IMG/VR virus record: IMGVR_UViG_3300045971_001051
Coordinates: 1-29,199 of that record
DNA length: 29,199 nt
Strand: one strand, 5' to 3'
Source: a virus
In this document: positions 14,457 to 23,155 of the stretch, piece after piece
Layout: each line of letters opens with the position of its first letter
Numbering within the stretch: the stretch's first letter is position 1
Made by a program: the position numbers and the translations under genes
The notes under the pieces: model-generated
The model's database searches: none
What the model saw: only the letters and a program-made list of their open reading frames with translations
What the model was told of the DNA's origin: nothing

Positions 14457-17400
14457 ATGCCAAACGAAGATGATGTTTTAATAAACTTTATTGGTGACAC
14501 CAGCGGCCTACAGCCGGTAGAGAATGCATTGGAAGGCATCATTGCGCAAAGTGGTGAGGTGGGCACTGCGTGGGAGAAAGCCAGTACTGCTATGAATACC
14601 AAAACCAAGGGTACGGTTGAAAGTACCAATAAACTGGTGAAAGGGATGCAGGATCTGGCCACTGCTGCGAAAAGCATGGATAAGGTGGTTATTGGTGCCG
14701 CTTATGGCAAATACCTGAAAGATATACAGCAGCAATTGGGGCTTACCAATAAAGAAGTAATTGCCTTTGTGCAGAATGCCCGCCTGAGTACACAGCAACA
14801 AATATTTGCCGCTAAAACAGATGCGGAGGTAGATGAGATAACAATGTCTATTGAGGCTATGAATGAGCAGCTGGTATTATTGGGTGCCGCTGAGGACGAA
14901 GCCGGAGGAAAAACACAAACATTAAAGGCCAGGCTACGAGAAGCCAAGGAAGAATTGGTGGCCATGGCTGAGGCAGGGTTGCAGGGAACACCCGCTTTTG
15001 CAGAATTGCAGAAGAAAGCTGGTGAATTGGATGACCAGATGAGGGATTTGAATGCTACGGTGAAGAACGTAGGATCTGATACCAAAAATATTGAGGGATT
15101 AATTTCTTTGGCCAGTGGGCTTGCCGGAGGATTTGCTGTTGCACAAGGAGCAGCTGCGTTATTTGGCAACGGTGAAGAAGAAATTCAAAAAGCATTGCTG
15201 AAAGTAAATGCTGCTATGAGCATTTTGCAAGGATTGCAGCAGATACAAAATGTATTGCAAAAGGAAAGTGCTGCTATGCTATTGCTAGCCGATTTGAGAA
15301 CCAAGGCGTTGGCAGCGGGACAACAGTTTTTAGCTGTTACAACCCTGGAAAGTGCTGCGGCTACCGGAGTTTTACGGGGTGCTTTACTTGCTTCTGGTAT
15401 TGGAGCCATAGTTGTTTTGCTGGGGCTTGCTGCCACTGCATTCAGCAATATGAATACTGAGATTGAGTCTTCTACTGACAGGATGGAACGGCTGACTAAA
15501 AAAGCAGATGCCGTTTATGAAGCTTTACAAAAAGTAAGTAAGGTGAATCAATTTGCTGTTGACAGAGAAGTTGACATCACAAAAAATAAAGAACTGGTAA
15601 GTACCCTGGAAGCACAGGGAGCATCAATTGCTACCATCAATGCTGCAAAGAAAATAGGAATAGGACTTGATAACGACAAGCTGAAAACTGAGTTGATGAA
15701 TATTGAGTCTGCCAAGGAAATTGCCGCAGACAAAAATCAGTTTGTTGAAAAGGAGCTGGAAGTAAAATCAAAGATCTACTCCAATGATCAACAGCAGCTG
15801 ATTTTAGATATTGAAACAAACAAAGTTTTAAGCGAAAGGGCTTTAAAATCAGCCGCTGGTTTTGCTGATGCTGAAGTAGCCCGGAAGAAGCTGGCTATCG
15901 TTACCAATCAAATTGATTCCATCGCTTCGATCAAGGCTGTAAGTGATGCCGAAATAAATGCCATCCGCAGAAAACAGGCTGAAGAATTGCGACCTGGCAA
16001 TGGCCTTACTCCGGGAGAGATTGCCAAAATTAATGCAGATGCTGAACTCGCCATTTCAGAGAATAAAAAAACGCTTCAGCAAGACTTATTAAAAATTGAA
16101 ACTGCAGGCATAGAAGCCCGGGTTTTGCTATCTAAAAAAGGCAGTGAGGAAGAATATAATAATAAATTGGCATTGCTGGAAAAAGAAAGGACAAGTGCCC
16201 TGGCAAATAATAAAGTAACGGCCGATGATAAATTAAGACTGGAGGCAGATTTCACCGTTAAAAAAAGAGACCTGGACCGGGCCTATGATGAGCAAAAATT
16301 GCAGGATGAAATAAGTTACTTCAATACATACATAGATGAATTTGGCATTACAGAAGACAGGAAGCTTGAACTTACCCTTCGCCGGCTTAATAAGCAGCGG
16401 GATCTTGAAATATCGCAGGCAGAAGGTAATGCGGCAAAAATTAAGGAGATCAATGCCAGGTTTGATGCCCAGGAACGGGAAACCAAAAAGGCATCAATAG
16501 TTGCAGAACTAGAAGACCGTTTGAAAACCATTGACGCATACGGAGCGATAACGAATGCTACCAATGAACGCATATTAGCTGCAGAAAAATCAACTTTTCA
16601 AGAGCGGAAAAATGCCAGTTTAGACTTGCTGGATACAGAATTAAACCGGTTGGATTTGGAAGAAAGGGCTGAGACAAAAAAGTTTGAGCAAGGTTTGATT
16701 TTAGAGAAGGATTATTTAGTTGCTATACAGCTGATCAATAACCAACGTTCTGCTGCAAGTATAAAAAGCGAGGAAGAAATTACAGCCGCTACACTGAGAG
16801 AAATTGAGAAGCGGGCAACAACGATAAAGGGTGTTTTTAGTCTGTTTCAAAAAGGTTTATCTGCGACAATGGATGTAAGCGGACTTACTGTTGCATTGAC
16901 TGAGTTACAGAATTTTGGAGCAACGGCCGAGAACATATTTGCAAAAATAAAAGCTGGTACCATTACCAGTGCCGAAGGAATGAAAGAGTTGGCAGGGGCT
17001 GCTATTGGTGCAATGCAATCGGTGGTTAACCAGGTATTTGCTGACAATGCAGCTGCAAGGCAACAGGCTTTATCAGAAATGATCACTGCACTGGAGGATC
17101 AGAAAACCAAAGAACTTGACAATAAGAATTTAACTGAAGAGCAGAAAGCAGCTATTAATAAAAAGTTTGCTGATAAGGAACGCCAGGTAAAAATTGAAGC
17201 TTTTAAAGCAGATAAGGAAGCAAAAAAAGAACAAGCGATCATCAATGGATTTCTAGCTGTAACGCAGGCTTTTGCAACAAACCCTTTTCCTTATAGTGCA
17301 ATTGTTGCCGGCATTGTTGCTTTATCGGTTGCACTTCAGGTAAGTGCCATTAACAGAGCCAAGACTCCTAAATTCAGACATGGTAAAGTTGATATTGATG

Positions 17401-17771
17401 GACCAGGTACCACTACCAGTGATAGCATTCCGGCTATGATCAGCCGTGGGGAAAGTGTGATCAATGCGGATGCAACTGCTAAATGGAAGGATGCGCTGGA
17501 GGCCATCAACAGCAATAAGTTTGAGCATTATTTATTAGGTAAAATACCTGAGTTTATTATTCCTCAATTGCCGGAAGGATTTAAGGCGCCTTCTAATAAT
17601 CAGCAGATTGATTATAAAATGTTGGCAAAAGAAATTGCCAATGAAATAAGAGGGATCATTCCGGGCGATAAATCTGTACATGTAAATATTGATAAAAACG
17701 GCATTCATACAATTGCGAAAGAAGGTAATTCCAGAACAGAATATAAAAATAAAAGGTACTCGATGACCTAG
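14457..17771 (+). CDS. tail tape measure protein
   Basis: This 1104-residue protein sets tail length by spanning the tail tube. It has the expected layout: an N-terminal region ending in coiled coil (about 120-215), hydrophobic segments at about 216-237 (ISLASGLAGGFAVAQGAA) and 304-329 (LLASGIGAIVVLLGLAATAF), long Lys/Glu coiled coils through about 850, and a hydrophobic helix near 950 followed by the typical ending with GPGTTTSDSIPAMISRGES and VINADAT. It lies directly after the frameshifted chaperone gene. Its length implies a tail of well over 100 nm if the usual 0.15 nm per residue holds. Start ATG 14457 is the first in the frame and follows the preceding open frame by 6 bases. Confidence 0.92.
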   Translation: MPNEDDVLINFIGDTSGLQPVENALEGIIAQSGEVGTAWEKASTAMNTKTKGTVESTNKLVKGMQDLATAAKSMDKVVIGAAYGKYLKDIQQQLGLTNKEVIAFVQNARLSTQQQIFAAKTDAEVDEITMSIEAMNEQLVLLGAAEDEAGGKTQTLKARLREAKEELVAMAEAGLQGTPAFAELQKKAGELDDQMRDLNATVKNVGSDTKNIEGLISLASGLAGGFAVAQGAAALFGNGEEEIQKALLKVNAAMSILQGLQQIQNVLQKESAAMLLLADLRTKALAAGQQFLAVTTLESAAATGVLRGALLASGIGAIVVLLGLAATAFSNMNTEIESSTDRMERLTKKADAVYEALQKVSKVNQFAVDREVDITKNKELVSTLEAQGASIATINAAKKIGIGLDNDKLKTELMNIESAKEIAADKNQFVEKELEVKSKIYSNDQQQLILDIETNKVLSERALKSAAGFADAEVARKKLAIVTNQIDSIASIKAVSDAEINAIRRKQAEELRPGNGLTPGEIAKINADAELAISENKKTLQQDLLKIETAGIEARVLLSKKGSEEEYNNKLALLEKERTSALANNKVTADDKLRLEADFTVKKRDLDRAYDEQKLQDEISYFNTYIDEFGITEDRKLELTLRRLNKQRDLEISQAEGNAAKIKEINARFDAQERETKKASIVAELEDRLKTIDAYGAITNATNERILAAEKSTFQERKNASLDLLDTELNRLDLEERAETKKFEQGLILEKDYLVAIQLINNQRSAASIKSEEEITAATLREIEKRATTIKGVFSLFQKGLSATMDVSGLTVALTELQNFGATAENIFAKIKAGTITSAEGMKELAGAAIGAMQSVVNQVFADNAAARQQALSEMITALEDQKTKELDNKNLTEEQKAAINKKFADKERQVKIEAFKADKEAKKEQAIINGFLAVTQAFATNPFPYSAIVAGIVALSVALQVSAINRAKTPKFRHGKVDIDGPGTTTSDSIPAMISRGESVINADATAKWKDALEAINSNKFEHYLLGKIPEFIIPQLPEGFKAPSNNQQIDYKMLAKEIANEIRGIIPGDKSVHVNIDKNGIHTIAKEGNSRTEYKNKRYSMT

Positions 17772-17777
17772 TAAACT

Positions 17778-20372
17778 ATGCTTTGGAAATTTGAAATATT
17801 AAACAGGGATAATATTGCTACGGTTATTGAAGAACCAGTGGGCTGGGAAAATAATGCCTCCGAAATAAAACGGGATCCGGATTATCATGGTGTGTTTTTT
17901 AGTAACCAGGGAGAAACATTTGAATTTTATAACGATGCCATGCGGATTATAAAAGATGAGTATGATCAGTATGGATTTGAAGGAAACATGACGCTCATCA
18001 TGTCGGAAAATTGTGGCACCGGATATGAAGAGTTTAGCCGTGGCAGGTTTGATTTTAATAAGTATGAATATTATTGTGGCGATAGTTGTTATGTAAAGAT
18101 CCCGGTAGAAAAAACCGGTGAAATCGTGGAGCTCCGTAACCGGCTCAATCAAAAAGTAAACCTGGAAGCGCTGAAAGCATTTGATGGCATTACCGATTTG
18201 CCGGCATATAGCAAACTTCCGTTTGAAATGGATTTTCCAAGTAAAGGGATCAAAGTTCAAAATAATGCTGCCTGGCAAACTGCGCAAACAACAACCGTTA
18301 GCTTATCGGAGGTGCCAAAGATAGAGCGCTTTGCCCCGGATCATTACAACAGGGCATGGTTTCAAATAGTACCTCAGTTTGAAAATATTACGCTTTCAGA
18401 ATTTGGCAGGTTTACAACAGCTGCAATACCAGAGCATCAATATATCAAATCAGGTTTTTACCCAGTAAATGTTGATCCAGCTTTAGAATGCGTTGTTAAT
18501 GGCACAGCTGCTACAGCACCTGATACCCAGCGGGTTTATTTTGACTGGTCTTTGGCTTCTCCATTGCTGGTAAATGAGGCCAATGCAAGCAATTTTGATG
18601 CGATTAAAACTTTTAGTTGCAGCCTGAATTATTCGTTCACCATGTCGCTAACGTTTGGGCATGTGATAGCCCTATATAATATCCTGGTGATACGCAGAAA
18701 GGGCGGCACATTTGAATACCTGGATAAGCAGCGAATATTTGCCCCAACATTTGGAGGCGGTCCAGGCGGGTATAATTCAGGTAGTATCTGGCTTTCCGGC
18801 ACGACTCATACTGTTAGTTTTTCAACAACCAGAACTGGGATAAAATTAAATGATGGAGATTATTTATTTACTGCAGTAGTTGGGTTTTCATTGTATGCTA
18901 CTTCACAGGCTGTGTCAGGATTAGAGGCTTACAAAATTACTTCTGTAAGTGGCAGCGTTGAAATGACGGCATTATCATACGTTACGCCAACAGCAAGTAA
19001 AGTATTTGCCATCAATGAAACTATCAGCCGTATTGCAGAAAGCATTACCAACAATAAATTAAAGGCTTACAGCGAGTATTTTGGCAGAACAGATAGTGAA
19101 CCTTATGCATTGCCGGCTGATGGTTGCGGTTCGCTGGAGATAGTTACCGATGGCATCCGGCTACGTAGACAGGAAAATAAAATACCTGGCAATACCAGTA
19201 TTTTTTCGCTGAGCATTCAGGATATTTTTGAGGGTATTTCTCCCATTCATAATATCGGAATGGGGCTGGAAATCGATACCAACAGGATTGGATTTAACCG
19301 CTTACGAATAGAGCCATGGAAATATTTTTACAACGATTCGGTAATTATGAGTTGCACTGGTATTAAGCAACTTTCCAGGAAAAGCAATGATAAAGAAGTG
19401 TACAGCACTTTTCAATTTGGATATGGTAAATGGGAGGCAGAGGAGTACAATGGGCTGGATGAATTTCTGACAAAAAGAATTGGCCGTACAACACTTAGCC
19501 AAGTTAAAAATGACCTCATAAAACTGAGTAAATGGATTGGAAGCGGATATGCCATTGAGGTTACCAGGCGCAAAGGAAATGATAATACAAAGGATTGGCG
19601 CTATGATAAGGAAACATTTATCATATGCTGCAAGCGTGGTGCTACCAGTTTTTCAGCACAATGTTCTTTCCATGCGGCATTGCATACACTTAGTTATGAT
19701 GGCACTTTAAACCCGGTATTTTTTAAAGTGGGTCATGTTTATTCGGTATCTGGTACCGCCTTGAATAACGTAACATTTACTGTTTCAGGAATTGTAAATC
19801 CGAATACAACGTTTACTGAAATAATTGCGGACAGAATTTTTAGCAGCGAATTTGTAATGGCCACATTTACGGATATCACAGCCGATTTACTAAGTGTGGA
19901 AACCGGTAACATTATTTCTCCGGTAAATATAATTGATCCTGATACGCTTTATAATTACCGGATAAGCCCGGTAAGAAATGCCATGCGTTGGATGAACCGC
20001 ATATTTGAAAGCTACCGGCAATTTGGTATTGATTGCAAACTGATTTTTACAGATGGCGATGGCAATTATTTTGCTTCCGGAGAAATGGAATCAGCTAATT
20101 GTAAAATTGAGTCTGGTGTATTGATAGAAAACCAAACCATTGATGTAGCGGCCTTCAATGATCCTGAAGATTGCAAGCCTTTTCTGATTCCTGAAAGAAT
20201 TGTATTTGATTATCCGATGAGTAGCCGGGAATATAAGTTGCTGGAAGCAAACCCATATGGCCAGATCTATTTTGAAAGTGATTGTGAAGAAGGATATGGA
20301 TATATAGATACCGTCAATTATAAAATGGAAGAAGGAATGGCCACTTTTAATTTAATACCAAAAGCCTTGTAA
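17778..20372 (+). CDS. large tail-tip or baseplate protein
   Basis: An 864-residue protein directly after the tape measure, the usual place of distal tail and tail-tip proteins. The N-terminal 130 residues (MLWKFEILNRDNIATVIEEP, then YDQYGFEGNMTLIM) look like a baseplate-joining domain with several Cys (CGTGYEEF, YYCGDSCYV). The middle (150-430) is beta-rich with aromatic strands and the C-terminal third has mixed folds ending in GYIDTVNYKMEEGMATFNLI. No peptidase or lysozyme motif is seen. It ends in the TAAAATG junction with the next gene. The role is inferred from order and size. Confidence 0.65.
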   Translation: MLWKFEILNRDNIATVIEEPVGWENNASEIKRDPDYHGVFFSNQGETFEFYNDAMRIIKDEYDQYGFEGNMTLIMSENCGTGYEEFSRGRFDFNKYEYYCGDSCYVKIPVEKTGEIVELRNRLNQKVNLEALKAFDGITDLPAYSKLPFEMDFPSKGIKVQNNAAWQTAQTTTVSLSEVPKIERFAPDHYNRAWFQIVPQFENITLSEFGRFTTAAIPEHQYIKSGFYPVNVDPALECVVNGTAATAPDTQRVYFDWSLASPLLVNEANASNFDAIKTFSCSLNYSFTMSLTFGHVIALYNILVIRRKGGTFEYLDKQRIFAPTFGGGPGGYNSGSIWLSGTTHTVSFSTTRTGIKLNDGDYLFTAVVGFSLYATSQAVSGLEAYKITSVSGSVEMTALSYVTPTASKVFAINETISRIAESITNNKLKAYSEYFGRTDSEPYALPADGCGSLEIVTDGIRLRRQENKIPGNTSIFSLSIQDIFEGISPIHNIGMGLEIDTNRIGFNRLRIEPWKYFYNDSVIMSCTGIKQLSRKSNDKEVYSTFQFGYGKWEAEEYNGLDEFLTKRIGRTTLSQVKNDLIKLSKWIGSGYAIEVTRRKGNDNTKDWRYDKETFIICCKRGATSFSAQCSFHAALHTLSYDGTLNPVFFKVGHVYSVSGTALNNVTFTVSGIVNPNTTFTEIIADRIFSSEFVMATFTDITADLLSVETGNIISPVNIIDPDTLYNYRISPVRNAMRWMNRIFESYRQFGIDCKLIFTDGDGNYFASGEMESANCKIESGVLIENQTIDVAAFNDPEDCKPFLIPERIVFDYPMSSREYKLLEANPYGQIYFESDCEEGYGYIDTVNYKMEEGMATFNLIPKAL

Positions 20373-20373
20373 A

Positions 20374-22308
20374 ATGCAGATAGTAAATCCAACATATAGT
20401 TTTGTAAAGTTTGGCAGCGCTCCGGTTGTAAACAACTACTGCGATGGTGTACAGGATTTTTGCATTCCCGTTATTGAGGAAACTGATACTTATTTTCAGT
20501 TTAAAATAACCAGTGCTGTTTATGCGGAAATACAGGCGTTGATGAGCGCACCGGCTGATGATCTGCAGTTGGTATTGTTAAGTGGATCCGGGAATACCTC
20601 AGCCAGCATTGCGGCCAATACCTTAAGAAATTGGACCGTAGCAGATGGATTGACTTTTGAGCGCTACCGAACCGGGCTTTATGAAGTAACATTTCTATGG
20701 AAGCGGGCATTTAAGGATATTAAAACATTGCTGGCCTGCGACGGTTGTTTTCAACTTGCTATTATCAAGGGGGCCGTGACAACCGGAGGCGGTGAATTAT
20801 CAGATGAATTTTCAGATGAATTTAGTACCGATGCCGGAGTAACTATTTACGATCTTTCTGCCATTTCAAATTGCTTTAAAAGATTTTGTGATGATTGTTA
20901 TACCTCTATATTAGAATATTACAATGACGATGATTATGCAGATTTTGGTTACTGCAATATTGTATCGGCCGTTAACCGGGTGAGGCTTCCATTTTATTTA
21001 AGTAAACCAAAGCCTGTGGAGGATAAGGTCATTTATAGAAAAAGTAATGGAGTCATCAAGCAAACAAAATCATTGCTTACAAAAGAGTATCAGGGTGAGA
21101 CAGAGCACCTGCCAGAGTGGGTACATGATAATATTACTGTGGCGCTTGCACATGATGAAGTAAATGTTATTTCAGAAAGCTATACCGGTGGCATTAGTAA
21201 GAACAGCGATTATGCAATAGAGTGGACAGATAATATTTGCATTGCACCGGCTACATTTAAGGCCCTGGCATCGCCTTATGCCATTCGAAATAACAATTGC
21301 CAGGAATGTGCCGTGATAGATATCTGCAATCCGGTTGTTGTGCCTTCTTTTACCTTACCAGATGCAACACAAGGCGTTGCTTATTCACATACCGAAACTT
21401 TAACGGGCGACCAGCCATTTGCATTAAGCAGTATCGTTAAGCCATCGTGGATGACCATTAGCATTGCTGCCAATATTTTCACATTTGCAGGCACGCCGGG
21501 ATCAGGTGATGACGGTACCGGAATTACGGTATCCTTTCATGTAACAAATGCCTGTGGAGATGTTGCTGTTGCAAAAACAATTGACGTAACAGCTGTTGCC
21601 TGTTCTCCTGTTGGAATAACCGGAAGTCCGGTATTGCCAGATGGACAGATTGGAGTGGTATATACTTACAGTTTTGCCATTACTGGCACTGCACCGTTTA
21701 CTTTAGCTGGTATTACCAAGCCTTCCTGGATGACCATTGCAGTGGTGGGATCTAACATTCAGTTTACCGGAACTCCAACAGTAGAAGCCACCGGAATAAG
21801 TGTTGCTTTTGACATTGATAACTGTGATACTGACAGTGTTCATTTTTCAGATACGATTGATATCACTTGCGTACCTGTTGCAATTGTAGGCGCTCCGGTA
21901 CTACCTGATGGTACCATTGATGTTCCATATTCTTATTCATTTGCAATTACCGGCACTGCTCCATTCACTTTAACCGGAGCAACCAAGCCTTCCTGGATGA
22001 CCATTACCGTGGTTGGTAATAATATTGTTTTCTCAGGAACACCGGATGCCACAGATACCGGGTTAACTGTTTCATTTACGATTGAGAATTGCACTACTGT
22101 AAATTTTACAGATACCATCGATGTGAATGAGCAATGCGAAGAATATTATAACAACACCGGGTTAACACTGACAAATATCAATTATACCAGTTGTTCCGGA
22201 TCGGTTCATACGCATAGCAGTGTATTGCCCGGACAGAGTATTTGTGTTCAACCGGGTTCAATTTACGGAGGAGGATCGGGCTATTTAATATTGATTGGAA
22301 ACTGTTAA
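20374..22308 (+). CDS. tail protein with three Ig-like repeats
   Basis: A 644-residue protein in two parts. Residues 1-315 are a Cys-rich domain (CFQLAIIKGA near 125, FCDDCYTSI near 171, CQECAVIDIC near 309) likely to join the tail tip. Residues 322-585 are three tandem Ig-like modules of the bacterial He_PIG type, each with LPD near its start, KPSWMT (at 356, 449 and 538) and a GTP turn; copies two and three are nearly the same (YSFAITGTAPFTL in both). The last 60 residues form a Cys/Gly-rich cap. Ig-like domains on virions commonly bind host surface sugars. The glycosyltransferase gene directly downstream suggests that these domains may themselves be modified; this is inference. Confidence 0.8.
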   Translation: MQIVNPTYSFVKFGSAPVVNNYCDGVQDFCIPVIEETDTYFQFKITSAVYAEIQALMSAPADDLQLVLLSGSGNTSASIAANTLRNWTVADGLTFERYRTGLYEVTFLWKRAFKDIKTLLACDGCFQLAIIKGAVTTGGGELSDEFSDEFSTDAGVTIYDLSAISNCFKRFCDDCYTSILEYYNDDDYADFGYCNIVSAVNRVRLPFYLSKPKPVEDKVIYRKSNGVIKQTKSLLTKEYQGETEHLPEWVHDNITVALAHDEVNVISESYTGGISKNSDYAIEWTDNICIAPATFKALASPYAIRNNNCQECAVIDICNPVVVPSFTLPDATQGVAYSHTETLTGDQPFALSSIVKPSWMTISIAANIFTFAGTPGSGDDGTGITVSFHVTNACGDVAVAKTIDVTAVACSPVGITGSPVLPDGQIGVVYTYSFAITGTAPFTLAGITKPSWMTIAVVGSNIQFTGTPTVEATGISVAFDIDNCDTDSVHFSDTIDITCVPVAIVGAPVLPDGTIDVPYSYSFAITGTAPFTLTGATKPSWMTITVVGNNIVFSGTPDATDTGLTVSFTIENCTTVNFTDTIDVNEQCEEYYNNTGLTLTNINYTSCSGSVHTHSSVLPGQSICVQPGSIYGGGSGYLILIGNC

Positions 22309-22314
22309 AAAATA

Positions 22315-23154
22315 ATGATGACAAAAGGAATATTATTGATTGCATTGGGACATACCAATTATTACAGGATGGCTGCTGTATTGGCTGCCAGCATTAAAGT
22401 AAATGATGCATTACCAGTTTGCCTGATCACAGATTGCGAACCATTACCGGAGCATGCCGGATTATTTAAAATAGTAAAGGCTCCTACCAAAAAAAGCATC
22501 TACAATGGTGATAAAATTGAGTACATCAAAGCAAAGTTGTTTATGTACGATTACTCTCCTTTTGATGAAACTATTTTTTTGGATGTGGACCAGGTGATGA
22601 TTTCAGGGCGAAAATTATCACCGGTTTTTGATGAGCTAAAGGATATTGATATTACGTTCAGCAATACCGGGCTGGCGGAAGAAAGTGTGTGGGCAGATAT
22701 TGATCAGGTACAGCAGATTTATGGTAAAAAACCTTTCTGGAATTACCATTCTGAGTTTGTTTATTTTAAAAAAGGTAAAACTACCCGGACTTATTTTGAA
22801 GCCGCAAAAAAGGTTTATATCGAGGACAAAATTAATTCAGCAACCCGTTTTTCAGGATCTACCATGGCGGATGAATTGGCTTTCCAGGTAGCTGCAATGG
22901 TAACTGATGTTTATCCTCATAAAGCAAACTGGCTGCCTAATTTTTGGTTTGACAGAAGCCCAAAAGATGCAACAAAATATCCTTACCAACTTACTGAATA
23001 TATAACTTATTCGATTGGAGGTAAAACTACCCCGCAACGGGTGAAGGATAATTACAATAACCTGGCGAAGCACTACTTCGCATTACTTGGTTTGTCATTC
23101 CCTTATCAGGTGGTTGACAAACGTTCCTTTTTACCTGAAAGAAAATTGTATTAA
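22315..23154 (+). CDS. GT-A fold glycosyltransferase, GT8-like
   Basis: A 279-residue putative glycosyltransferase. It opens with a Rossmann-like strand (KGILLIALGHTNYYRMAAVL), has a nucleotide-side CLITDCEP segment and the metal-binding TIFLDVDQVM at 87-96, with DVD in the place of the DxD motif, and later W-x-YHSEFVYFKKGK and DELAFQVA segments as in GT8-type enzymes. It lies between the Ig-repeat tail protein and the portal, so it is co-expressed with virion genes. It is unrelated in sequence to the GT25 enzyme at 3401. The two start ATGs (22315 and 22318) are adjacent. The fold call is good; sugar and acceptor are unknown. Confidence 0.78.
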   Translation: MMTKGILLIALGHTNYYRMAAVLAASIKVNDALPVCLITDCEPLPEHAGLFKIVKAPTKKSIYNGDKIEYIKAKLFMYDYSPFDETIFLDVDQVMISGRKLSPVFDELKDIDITFSNTGLAEESVWADIDQVQQIYGKKPFWNYHSEFVYFKKGKTTRTYFEAAKKVYIEDKINSATRFSGSTMADELAFQVAAMVTDVYPHKANWLPNFWFDRSPKDATKYPYQLTEYITYSIGGKTTPQRVKDNYNNLAKHYFALLGLSFPYQVVDKRSFLPERKLY

Positions 23155-23155
23155 A

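Noticed and set aside
14702-17528. Several minus-strand frames opposite the tape measure gene
   Set aside because: They are rich in Ser, Ala and Cys, as expected from the reverse of Ala/Glu/Lys-rich coiled-coil codons, and have no signals of their own.
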